From positions 14,891,196-14,955,195 of the forward strand of contig NC_048547.1 of NCBI RefSeq assembly GCF_902806685.2: a DNA stretch of 64,000 nucleotides, in the 5' to 3' direction. The DNA is from Maniola hyperantus. Taxonomy: Eukaryota; Arthropoda; Insecta; Lepidoptera; Nymphalidae. Below, one piece after another: positions 24,983-36,638 of this stretch. Each line of letters opens with the position of its first letter. The stretch's first letter is position 1. Under the pieces are notes generated by a model that saw only the letters and a program-made list of their open reading frames with translations, was not told where the DNA came from and did not search any database. The translations under genes were made by a program, and so were the position numbers.

Positions 24983-25639
24983 AAATGATAGCCATCAAAC
25001 CCATTTGACATTGCTGCTTTACTAAAGGAAATAAAAAGATTTTTTCGTAGAAAACCGTCAATGGTTTAAAAACAAAATATGTCAAATGAGCTCGGTGGAT
25101 CGAATCACCCCGATGATTTGAGTATGACTAACTTCAATATTTGCCCAGTGACAAGTGTAAACAGAGTGCCTCTTATTTTGTCACTTATAATATTAGCCAC
25201 TGTTAGGATCATAAGTGATTTAATTATAGTCAGCATTATGTAATCATTTACAAAACTATAAAAAAACTGAAGTTTCATATTAATGTTGATTGTACATTAG
25301 GAAGGAGGAAAAGGCGAGCCACACGGCGCCGTTAACTTTTTGGTGACAAAAATATTAACAAGCGTTCGCAAGATACTAAGATTAATGTTAGGCCAAAGTG
25401 AATTCCTATTGCCATTATAATATTTGTTGTAAATGTGAGCCGACAGCTCTGTCGCTAACCACTTGTTAAAATTAAGGTAACTCTAGATTGTTAAACTTAA
25501 CCATAGATTAACATGTGTTAAAATATTGCCTATATAAATTATAGTAATTCATTTTACTTGATATTATAATGTATATTGAATTTATGAATATTAAAAATAT
25601 ATATATTGACATTTCAATGCAAAGGAAGTTCTTTTATTC

Positions 25640-26250
25640 TATTTTCCATCTTTGAAATTCTGATAATATCAGTCTTTCTTACGTGGGGAAATCCATCATG
25701 GATACCGCCATGCCCGGGAAGACACTGCAAGGTTATTTTGGACCAACTAAAACCCTACGATGTTCCACGTATCACCTAGTGGCGAGATTGGACTCCTCGA
25801 GTTACCTGCCTAGGCAGACTCTATCCCGAGATGAATAAAGTGCCCCTGCACTACATACAGGCATACCAGGAACTCCCGACTCGAGGACTAGTTTCTCATT
25901 GAGCGATAGATTCCACATATCCATCGCCCGGAGATCCTTCGCAAAGGGGCAGGCGGCAATCATAGCATTCAAAACAAGTGGTGAATTCTTTTGACGATTC
26001 AAAAACACTAAGTTTATTCTGATTCCGCGGCTTCACCTATCTATGTATAGTCCGCAACAAGACGTTAACGAGATGGCAATCGAGGAGGAAACGCCCCGCA
26101 CACCCGCTAAAACCTCTACGTACCCTACCCTACCTAAACCTACCACAGACCCTACGCCAAGTAAATGTATTCTGTGCCCTACGCTAACCCTGTGCGGGCG
26201 AGTGCTGAACCGTGTTTGATGATGAGTAAGTAAATAATAATAATGATCTT
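25640..26250 (-). repeat. Unclassified repeat-like block between zfh1 and Ltn1
   Basis: A minus-strand frame at 25802-26008 is open but short and its product is not recognised; base composition is GC-richer than the flanks. 26047-26110 is a half copy of the GGCAATCG foldback family. Most likely transposon remains. Confidence 0.4.
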
Positions 26251-26559
26251 TATTCCTACCAAAACCTATATTTAATTCGCCACAAAGGCAGCACTGCGGG
26301 TGTGCTAAACAAACTGTTTCATTTGACGATCACTGTGAGTAACCAATGCCCGGCGTGCGTCGCAATGCCACTTTGTACGTATGTATGCAACGCGCGCCAC
26401 CAACTATATTCCCTATATTCCATAAAATTAGGAGTTCACTACATAATCGTATTAATATTTTAATCGATCCGAATTTGAAGATAAGCGACGAGAGTGGAGT
26501 TAGATTTCATCATAGATTAATAGGATCTTATATTAAGATTTAAGAACCGTACTATTCGT

Positions 26560-26775
26560 CTGTGTTCATGTCAAGTTGACGTTGTCATTTGTCAATATAA
26601 TGTCACACTGTCACATTGTGACATATCACCACCAGTCACTGTCCTCCTGTCACCGATTGTTGTGATTGGAAATTTCGCCAAGTAGAGTAATTTTGCAAAA
26701 AATAGCAAATTATTGCACAGAACCGATGACTATCTTGTATTTTAAATATTTCTATTGAACCCATACGTGTATCAA
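26560..26775 (+). promoter_or_regulatory. Ltn1 5' flank with GTCAC/GTGAC-rich tract
   Basis: 26577-26660 contains repeated gtcac, gtcaca and tgtgacat blocks (tcacactgtcacattgtgac). The position immediately before the start codon suggests promoter or 5'UTR. No TATA box is evident. Confidence 0.35.
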
Positions 26776-29266
26776 ATGGGCGGGAAGACGAAAACAAGTC
26801 AAAGAACGAAGAATAATGTCCGTGTAAGTACCGATAGGAAACTTTTCAAATTCCAGTTTATATTATGGCCAATAACATTATGAAAATATTTTTTCACAAT
26901 ACGAAACACTTTCCTATCTATGCTGCCTATAGGTACCTAGCTTTTTAGCTAACCACGAGATGTCTTTATCTTACCTTATTGAATATTTCCAGCCATCAAG
27001 CAGTGGTCGTAGTGCTGAACTGCTAAACCATGCAGCGAAAGCAGAACAATATTTTGCAGCGGGCAGTGGGGCTCCAGTCCTGTTCCCTTCTCTCGCCGCC
27101 ATCAGTGTAGAGCAAGGACTCCCCGCAGAGTATTCTGTGTGTTTCAAGAAGTTTACCAAGAAGGATCCTGTTACAAAAACTAAGGTTTCTAACACAGAAT
27201 ACTTAATAATAGTATAGAATATTCATTCTGCAAAAATCACGAATAAATAAATGCGAAAGTGTGTTTGTTTGTTGGTTTGTCCTTCAATCACATCACAATG
27301 AAGCAATGGATCAAAGTGACTTTTTGCATGGCTATAGTTGAAGACTTGGAGAGTGACATAGTTCTACTTCTTATCCCAAAAATAAGTTCCCAAAGGATTT
27401 TCAAAAATCTAAATCTTCTTGGATAAATCACGGGCACTAGCTAGTGTTTAAATAAAATACTCTTGTTAAAACTCAATAAAGTGCAATTATGGTTAAATGA
27501 ATCTTAATAAGAGCAACCGCTGAGTTTCTTGCTGGTTCTTCTCAGTAGCAAAGGCATTCTGCACTAATGGTAGGTTTATTTGTCAAATTCAAAAGTACTT
27601 GTACAAGTGAATTTGAATAAAAATATTTCTATTCCATTCTAAATTAAGTAGGTAACAACGGGTTGATGAGATGGTGATAGTGACTGATGTTTTCAGGCAC
27701 TACAAGAACTGACAGAGCTGGTCAAGACGGGCAACATGACAGATGCAGAGGCAGCGCTGCCTAGCTGGTCACACCACTACCAGAGCCTCACCATTGACTC
27801 GGACCGCAGGGTGCGCGAGGCCACGCAGGTACACTGGGATATTATGTTTTGATATTATAAATGCCAAAGTGTGTTGGGTTGTCTTTCAATCATGTCGCAA
27901 CAGAGCAACAGATCGATGTGATTTTTTGCATGGGTATAGTATTAAAGAGCAGGATCGTGACATAGGCTACTTTTTATCTCAGAAAATCAAAGAGTTCCCA
28001 CAGGGCTACCCACTGGTTCCCACTGGCGCCTGCTGTTTCTTTTTTTCCTTTCTTTTCTTTATTTTTCTTTATTAGTATAATATCTAATATAAAGTAGTAT
28101 AATATCCATACTAATAATATTATAAATGCGAAAGTGTGTCTGTCTGTCTGTCTGCTAACTTTTCACGGCTCAACCGTTCAACCGATTTTGACGAAATTTG
28201 GTTCAGAGATAGCTTGCATCCTGGGGAAGAACATAGGCTACTTTTTATCCCGGAAAATTGGAGAGTTCCCACAGGATTTTTAAAAATCTAAATCCACGCG
28301 GACGAACTCGCGGGCATCATCTAGTATAATATAAAGAAGAACTTTACGAAGCATGAGAAGTGAAAATATTGTTTCGTACAGGTATGCCACGGCGCCATGG
28401 TGGGCGCGTGCGGGCGCCGCGTGGCGCCGCAGCTGCGCCGCCTGCTGCCCGCGTGGCTGCTGGCGCTCAACGACGAGCACGCGCCCGCGTGCTCCGTCGC
28501 GCAAGCACACTTGCAGGTCAGGCCAAACTAACTACACCACCTGCACCTCTAGACTTAGCATTGTTTAGTTTGCTTAAAGGGTAAACAAGTAGCTTCTCAT
28601 TGATATACGTAAGAGGCTATACGATACTATCTTTTGACGACCTCTCTGGTGCAGTGGGGAGCACTATTGTATGGTGGAACAAAGAAACTCAAATTCATAC
28701 ACACACATTACAGAAAACATTACATCCTTTTTTTGGGCCCTGGCTTATTAATGTCTATTTTGTGAACAGAACACCTTCCCCGAAGGAAAGTTAGCTGAGG
28801 CTCTGTCATTTTGCAAGGCGGAAGTCATGACGCTGCTAAACGAAAACCTCACGGGCAATGCTGATGCCATGGTGGGGAAAAGGTGTGTATCCATTATAGA
28901 ACAGACTTATTTTTGCTATTACAGAACAGACTAATTTTTGCCATTATAGAACTGACTTATTTTTGCCATTATAGAACAGACTTATTTTTGCCATTACAGA
29001 ACAGACTTATTTTTGCCATTATAGAAGAACTGACTTGTTTTAGGCATTGTAGAACAGACTTGTTTTTGCCATTGTAGGATAGAAGACGCGGAAGAGAGGC
29101 AGTCGCAAGTGTCGCGCGTGCTGGCGAGCAGTCTGTACGCGCTGCAACTGATCATCACCAAGCTGCCCGCTGCGCACGACGACTGGCTGTGGGACACCTT
29201 CATGTCGCCTTTACTGCAGCACAACTACTTCTGGGGGCTCATGAGACACCAGTTGCAGCCTATTCG
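26776..29266 (+). CDS. Ltn1: Ltn1 exons 1-6, N-terminal domain
   Basis: Six exons code the conserved N-terminal region that contacts NEMF and the 60S subunit. Start chosen at ATG 26776 because MGGK is the family N-terminus and the frame runs straight to a gtaagt donor. Exons 1-4 are phase 0; exons 5 and 6 end in phase 2. Introns 3 and 4 carry inverted copies of the CCGCGACTTCGT repeat. Intron 5 is largely a 25-bp repeat (separate entry). Confidence 0.93.
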
Positions 29267-32200
29267 GTGAGTTTTGTGGAAATAGGAAATTCTAGGGTAA
29301 AATCCCCAGGGAAAAAACATCTCGACAAAATAAAACTCAGAGGAAAGTAAGGGCACATTGTAATTTGTCAATACATGACAGACATTTAAATGGGCTATGC
29401 TAATTTCTTGGAACTATGTGCCCTGCCCATTGCCACTTCAGCTTCGCAACCCGTTGAGCGTAGGTTACTTTGGATCTTCTACAAACATCCTCATTTCTAA
29501 TTTAATCACGTAGAGAAACTCCAAGCATAGCGATCTTCATCGCCCGCTGAGTGATGCTGAGCTTTCTTATGAAGCCCATAGTTGGCGACATGTCTCGTAT
29601 CTATATGTTATCACTGGGAACACGCATTTTTCGAAGAATTTGGTGTTAAAGTTATATGGATGGTTGAGAGTAATTTTTTAATACTTTAATTGTATAAGTA
29701 ATCAGTATACTAGTATTTTGCACTCTTTCATCCTGTATACCCTCCAAGATGGACACTGACGAAATCTGTATGGCGGCCATCTTTTTTCGCAATTTCGTAT
29801 TTTTGTTCTGCGCATTGCCAATTGGATGACGTTTCGAATGATATTTACTCGAGCACCTTCCACCTATCTTCAATACCTTAAAGATCAGGATAGCTGCTCA
29901 GAAATCATTTTCAAAGATCTTACCCGAACACTTGTCTATCATAGAGCGGCATGGTATGGCGCAGTCGGTGGGATCATAGAGCGGTTCGGAGCGCGAATTC
30001 CGCTGCAAGTTGGCAACAAAGCAGCTAAAGCACTCGTCGCCGAGCCGGAGAGAAACGCCGGGGTCGCCGCGCAGCGCTGGGCAGCGCTCTTACTGCTCAT
30101 GAGACATGTCGAAGTAAGTCCTACCTGAACACTTGTGTATCATAGAGCGGCATGGTATGGCGCAGTCGGTGGGATCATAGAGCGGTTCGGAGCGCGAATT
30201 CCGCTGCAAGTTGGCAACAAAGCAGCTAAAGCACTCGTCGCCGAGCCGGAGAGGAACGCCGGGGTCGCCGCGCAGCGCTGGGCAGCGCTCTTACTGCTCA
30301 TGAGACATGTCGAAGTAAGTCCTACCTGAACACTTGTGTATCATAGAGCGGCATGGTATGGCGCAGTCGGTGGGATCATAGAGCGGTTCGGAGCGCGAAT
30401 TCCGCTGCAAGTTGGCAACAAAGCAGCTAAAGCACTCGTCGCCGAGCCGGAGAGAAACGCCGGGGTCGCCGCGCAGCGCTGGGCAGCGCTCTTACTGCTC
30501 ATGAGACATGTCGAAGTAAGTCCTACCTGAACACTTGTGTATCATAGGGCGGCATGGTATGGCGCAGTCGGTGGGATCATAGAGCGGTTCGGAGCGCGAA
30601 TTCCGCTGCAAGTTGGCAACAAAGCAGCTAAAGCACTCGTCGCCGAGCCGGAGAGGAACGCCGGGGTCGCCGCGCAGCGCTGGGCAGCGCTCTTACTGCT
30701 CATGAGACATGTCGAAGTAAGTCCTACCTGAACACTTGTGTATCATAGAGCGGCATGGTATGGCGCAGTCGGTGGGATCATAGAGCGGTTCGGAGCGCGA
30801 ATTCCGCTGCAAGTTGGCAACAAAGCAGCTAAAGCACTCGTCGCCGAGCCGGAGAGGAACGCCGGGGTCGCCGCGCAGCGCTGGGCAGCGCTCTTACTGC
30901 TCATGAGACATGTCGAAGTAAGTCCTACCTGAACACTTGTGTATCATAGAGCGGCATGGTATGGCGCAGTCGGTGGGATCATAGAGCGGTTCGGAGCGCG
31001 AATTCCGCTGCAAGTTGGCAACAAAGCAGCTAAAGCACTCGTCGCCGAGCCGGAGAGGAACGCCGGGGTCGCCGCGCAGCGCTGGGCAGCGCTCTTACTG
31101 CTCATGAGACATGTCGAAGTAAGTCCTACCTGAACACTTGTGTATCATAGAGCGGCATGGTATGGCGCAGTCGGTGGGATCATAGAGCGGTTCGGAGCGC
31201 GAATTCCGCTGCAAGTTGGCAACAAAGCAGCTAAAGCACTCGTCGCCGAGCCGGAGAGGAACGCCGGGGTCGCCGCGCAGCGCTGGGCAGCGCTCTTACT
31301 GCTCATGAGACATGTCGAAGTAAGTCCTACCTGAACACTTGTGTATCATAGAGCGGCATGGTATGGCGCAGTCGGTGGGATCATAGAGCGGTTCGGAGCG
31401 CGAATTCCGCTGCAAGTTGGCAACAAAGCGGCTAAAGCGCTCGTCGCCGAGCCGGAGAGGAACGCCGGGGTCGCCGCGCAGCGCTGGGCAGCGCTCTTAC
31501 TGCTCATGAGACATGTCGAAGTAAGTCCTACCTGAACACTTGTGTATCATAGAGCGGCATGGTATGGCGCAGTCGGTGGGATCATAGAGCGGTTCGGAGC
31601 GCGAATTCCGCTGCAAGTTGGCAACAAAGCAGCTAAAGCACTCGTCGCCGAGCCGGAGAGGAACGCCGGGGTCGCCGCGCAGCGCTGGGCAGCGCTCTTA
31701 CTGCTCATGAGACATGTCGAAGTAAGTCCTACCTGAACACTTGTGTATCATAGAGCGGCATGGTATGGCGCAGTCGGTGGGATCATAGAGCGGTTCGGAG
31801 CGCGAATTCCGCTGCAAGTTGGCAACAAAGCGGCTAAAGCGCTCGTCGCCGAGCCGGAGAGGAACGCCGGGGTCGCCGCGCAGCGCTGGGCAGCGCTCTT
31901 ACTGCTCATGAGACATGTCGAAGTAAGTCCTACCTGAACACTTGTGTATCATAGAGCGGCATGGTATGGCGCAGTCGGTGGGATCATAGAGCGGTTCGGA
32001 GCGCGAATTCCGCTGCAAGTTGGCAACAAAGCAGCTAAAGCACTCGTCGCCGAGCCGGAGAGAAACGCCGGGGTCGCCGCGCAGCGCTGGGCAGCGCTCT
32101 TACTGCTCATGAGACATGTCGAAGTAAGTCCTACCTGAAAGAAAAGCATTAGAAAAAAATATATTGAAATACCTCATTTTTAAAACGGGCTAAAAGGTAT

Positions 32201-35200
32201 GAAATAAACTGTAGTCAGCTATGAGAATACTTGTAATATTTAAAACGGAAAACGTGGGGCGTTAAATTTTGCAAGTATTCTCATAGTTAACTATAATAAT
32301 TTAGTTCGTTCACGCGATCTTGGGTTTTTTGGTTATTTCAAAATGGACCAAATTTCGCACAAAAACTAGTTTAGAAGACAAACTAAGTGAAGTTTTCTAT
32401 TTCTAGGAATGGCATTTGTGGTTAGAGAAGAAAGACCTGCTTGTAACTCGGCTCCTAGACATGATAGAAAATGGTAAGTACAGTTTACATTTCTTAGAAT
32501 AAGAATAGAATAGAATATGTTTTATTCAAGTAAACTTTTTACAAGTGCTTATGAATCGTCAGGTAGTTTTAATTTACCACTGGTTCGGAATGCCGTTCCT
32601 ACCGAGAAGAACCAGCAAGAAACTCGGCGGTTGCTCTTTTTATTTTTTTAATTTACAATGTTATTATACCATACTATACAAGCCATTGCAGCCCTGTGCA
32701 TTGCTGGAGCGAGTCAAATCCAAGCTTTTTTATCATTTACTTATTATCTTAGATTTATAATTTAGATACTTGCACAAGGTTGACTAGGTCAATCTTGTGC
32801 AAGTATTCTATACTAGCTGATGCCCGCGACTTCGTACGCGTGGATTTAGGTTTTAAAAAACCCCGTGGGAACTTTGTATTTCCGGGATAAAAAGTATAGC
32901 CTATGTCACTCTCCAAGTCTTTATCTATACCCATGCAAAAAATCACGTCAATCCGTTGCACCGTTGCGACGTGATTGAAGGACAAACCAACAAACAAACA
33001 CACTTTCGCGTTTATAATAAGGGTACTGATTTGTTGACAAGAGCAAGCCTATCTCACAACTAAAAAAAATTAAATGGTGGGTATAATAAGCAAATATACA
33101 TTAGTTAGAAAATGAAATTTAAAAAGATGTATCGAATTCAGTATCAACTAAAGAACCTTCGAAAATATGTTATGTATGTTATTATTATATGAACAGTCCG
33201 TCCGTCGTGGTATTTTTTACAGGAGTAATCGGTTTTTGTTCTTGAACTCTTCTATGCCTACTTGTATATTTCAGGCCGACAAACTTCGAATACGAATTTC
33301 TTAGGAAACTGTTATTGTGTTGCTAGGCGCCTGGGGCTCGGCGCGCTTGCTGTCGAGCATGCTCGTGCCGCTGCTCGCGAGCTTGCCGGCTGACCTGCTC
33401 ACCAAACAGTTCTATATTAAATTCTTCGACGCCATGTTCACTGGGTAAGTTAGTTAGATATCTTTAAGACAAGAGTGAATGGGCACCTTTTAGGCAAACG
33501 CGTCCCTCTTAGGCCACAAAACGCGTACGTACTTAGGAACTTTATGACTTACTAGATGATGCCCGCGACTTCGTCCGCGTGGATTTAGGTTTTTGAAAAT
33601 CCCGTGGTCTAAGGTTGGGCCACACTGTACAGTGGGAACTCTCTCACTCTCTAGGCCTTTGACTAGACCCATGCAAAAAATTACGTAGATCCGTTGCTCC
33701 GTTGCGACGTGATTGAAGTACAAACCAACAAACCAATAAACCAACAAACAAACACACTTTTGCATTTATAATAGAGGTAGTGATTTCAAGTAAGTAATTT
33801 AGATTTGCATTGTTCACAGGTTAAGCAACAAAAACTTATTAAACTCCAAAAGCGAAAGACAGACTTGGATATCCAACTTGGCCGAATGCATGCGCCACTT
33901 GTCCACACAAAACCACGACTTCGTTATTGAAGTTATCACCTACGTCCATCGAACTTGGCTGGAAAGGGTTCTCAATATCAAAGAAAGCCAAGCGCGGATC
34001 AATCTGATAAGACATTCCATGACAAACATGGCCAGCTTGATCAAATATTGGCTCAACCAGTCCCAGCAAGAGAACGAAAAGTACGACCAACTGACGAGGA
34101 ACTTTTGGCAAAACATTGGTTCCACTGTCCTCACACAAATCGACAAACTTTCCATCGAACAAGAGGATATCGTACAAGCGATTGAATCTCATATACTACT
34201 ATTAAAAACATTGCGAACGTCATTTTTGAATGAGCAGAAAAAGAAAATGAGCATACAATTCGAGGACCAAAAAATTGATTTAAGTCGAATTGATGATACA
34301 TGTGAAAAATTAGATTTAACTTGTGATGAACAACTAAAGGAAAGATTTAAGCACAACTTGAATGATCTAGTTCAGAAAACTTGTTGTAGTTATTTTGATT
34401 TTGCGTATAAAAAGCAAGTTTCCCAATCGGTTTGTCCAGTTTTGACCAATTTGTTGATGGAATTTGACAATAGAGAGCTGTTTATGGCGCTAGCGAAGCA
34501 CTTCGGTGCTGATACGGTGTATGGGTTTTACGACAAGGTGTTGAGGCCATGGTTGGCGGGGGACACCATGAGATGCAAGGCGCTCGTGGAAATGGTGTTC
34601 TTGGTGGTCAAATATTTGTCTGAAGAGGAACAGGACAGCATGTTCAGCTCTTTCCAACAGGTAAGATTTGAATCCCCACTTCTATCCATCCATACTAATA
34701 TTATAAATGTGTAATTGTTAAAATCGTGTTAAATTGTGCAACTTCTCAGTTCCCGCCGCCGGTAGTGGAGTGGTGTATACAGCTGACCCTGTCGCACCCG
34801 CACAGTCGGCTGCCCGCGGGAAGGAGATGGATGCGGGGCTCCGTGGTGGACGCGAGTGTGTTAGCGCTGTGCAAGCGAGAGGAGGATAATAAAGCGACGA
34901 GCTTGTTGCTCATGTGTCTCGCTCCGGATGATACAGGGGGTGAGTATGTTTCAGCTGTCCCTGTCGCACCCGCACAGTCGGCTGCCCGCGGGAAGGAGAT
35001 GGATGCGGGGCTCCGTGGTGGACGCGAGTGTGTTAGCGCTGTGCAAGCGAGAGGAGGATAATAAAGCGACGAGCTTGTTGCTCATGTGTCTCGCTCCGGA
35101 TGATACAGGGGGTGAGTATGTTTCAGCTGTCCCTGTCGCACCCGCACAATCGGCTGCCTGAGGGAAGGAGATGGATGGAAGTACCAGGAGAGCAAAAGAA

Positions 35201-36594
35201 GGTTGGGTCACAAAACCCATTTTACCCTTGAGTTAAATATCTGCTTCGTCTTCGGCTCGGGTAGATAAACGTCTCGGATAAAATGGCTTGTTTTATGCCC
35301 TTGTACAATCTAGTATTGCATGTGTTCACAGAAGTGATAGTGAGCGAGTCATCAGTGGGTAAAGTGGTCCAAGTGTTGAGTGCAGCGCGCGACGCGCAGG
35401 CGTGGTTGCGGCGCGCGCAGCTCGCGGCGGAGGTGGTGTGCGTGCTGGCGCGCGGCGCCGCGCACGCACACTGCGAGCCGCTGCTGAGGCAGCTCTTCCG
35501 GTACCACCTGCGGCTGCCTGTGAGTTTCATGTCGACTTTTCGCTGTACAATTTTCTTTCCGAACTAGCTTTGTAGTACATCTCCTAAATATATAAAACTA
35601 AATGATGCCCGCGACTTCGTCCGCGTGGATTTTAGGTTTTTCAAAAATCCCGTGGGAACTGTTTGATTTTCCGGGATAAAAAGTAGCCTATGTCACTCTC
35701 CAGGTCTTTATCTATACCCATGCAAAAAATCACGTCAATCCGTTGCACCGTTGCGCCGTGATTGAAGGACAAACCAAAAAACCAACAAATAAACACTTTC
35801 GCATTTATAATAAGGGTACTGATTATTTTTTCGTAAATGAGGTAAAACTACTATACAAGTGTCGGTTGCAGCACGACAACAAGAACAATGCAACAACAGC
35901 CGGCGCGCTAGTGTGGGAGGCGTGGCGCGACGCGCTGCCCGCTTTGCCCGAGGCGCGGCGGGACCAGCTGTTGACGCACGCTCTGCGGGACCTATGTGAC
36001 CACATATTCCACAAGTGAGTTACAAGTTGCTCGTGACGTCAGCACTAGAATGAAGTTACGTCAAATGTCGTCATTTCGATGTTAATGAGACATGGTTCCA
36101 GCGCAATAGCAATTTGCGGGTCTTATACCACGTCATTTTATTGCCGAAGTGTCTAAACAGCCACAAACAGGTGTTTGGTTTAAAAAATCGTATGGCCCCA
36201 AGTAAAGTTATACTATTAAAAATTAAACCTTAACTTTACGTTAGCAAATGCAGCGTTGAAAGACCCCCTTATTGGGTGGACAGACTACATTAAACGACTC
36301 AGGGAGCTGCTGGATGGCGGCGGCACGAGATCGTGGTCTGTGGATGTCCCTACAAGACTCAAGAGACCTATGTCCAGGTGTACGTCTATTGCTTGGTGAT
36401 GATTAGAGACAAAGTTTAAAAGCTAGTAAAAATTTCTGATCGGATATTAAATTTGTTCCTTAATGTACATTACATTATACATTACCGTTGTACATTATTT
36501 TCTGCCGCGTACTGTAAGGCTGAGATCTATAGAGCGCACTTTGACATTGCTCAGTCTTAAGATTGAGTTAAAACGAGACAGATTTATATGACAG

Positions 36595-36638
<44 letters not shown>

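Larger units (their letters stand above)
17928..25620 (+). other. Probable long zfh1 3'UTR grading into intergenic DNA
   Basis: Very AT-rich and without a gene. Poly(A)-signal hexamers AATAAA occur at 18040-18045 and 18616-18621 and many times further on, so the true end cannot be fixed. Candidate regulatory motifs (miR-8/miR-200-type seed matches, Pumilio-type elements) are given under findings. Several foldback elements interrupt it. Confidence 0.5.

Noticed and set aside
26960..26992. Upstream in-frame ATG (MSLSYLIEYFQ) as the start of Ltn1 exon 2
   Set aside because: This stretch is the intron end including the pyrimidine tract and ag at 26991-26992. The family N-terminus MGGK lies in exon 1 and joins in phase 0.
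30135..32138. Ten identical 64-aa open frames, as if a tandem family of small secreted proteins
   Set aside because: Each begins in intron-like spacer (ATG-less codons upstream, tgtatcatag acceptor) and ends by reading past a gtaagt donor to a TGA. The frame between the sites is listerin exon 7.
29923..32138. CRISPR-like array
   Set aside because: The 201-bp units are nearly identical throughout with no variable spacers, and the window is eukaryotic.
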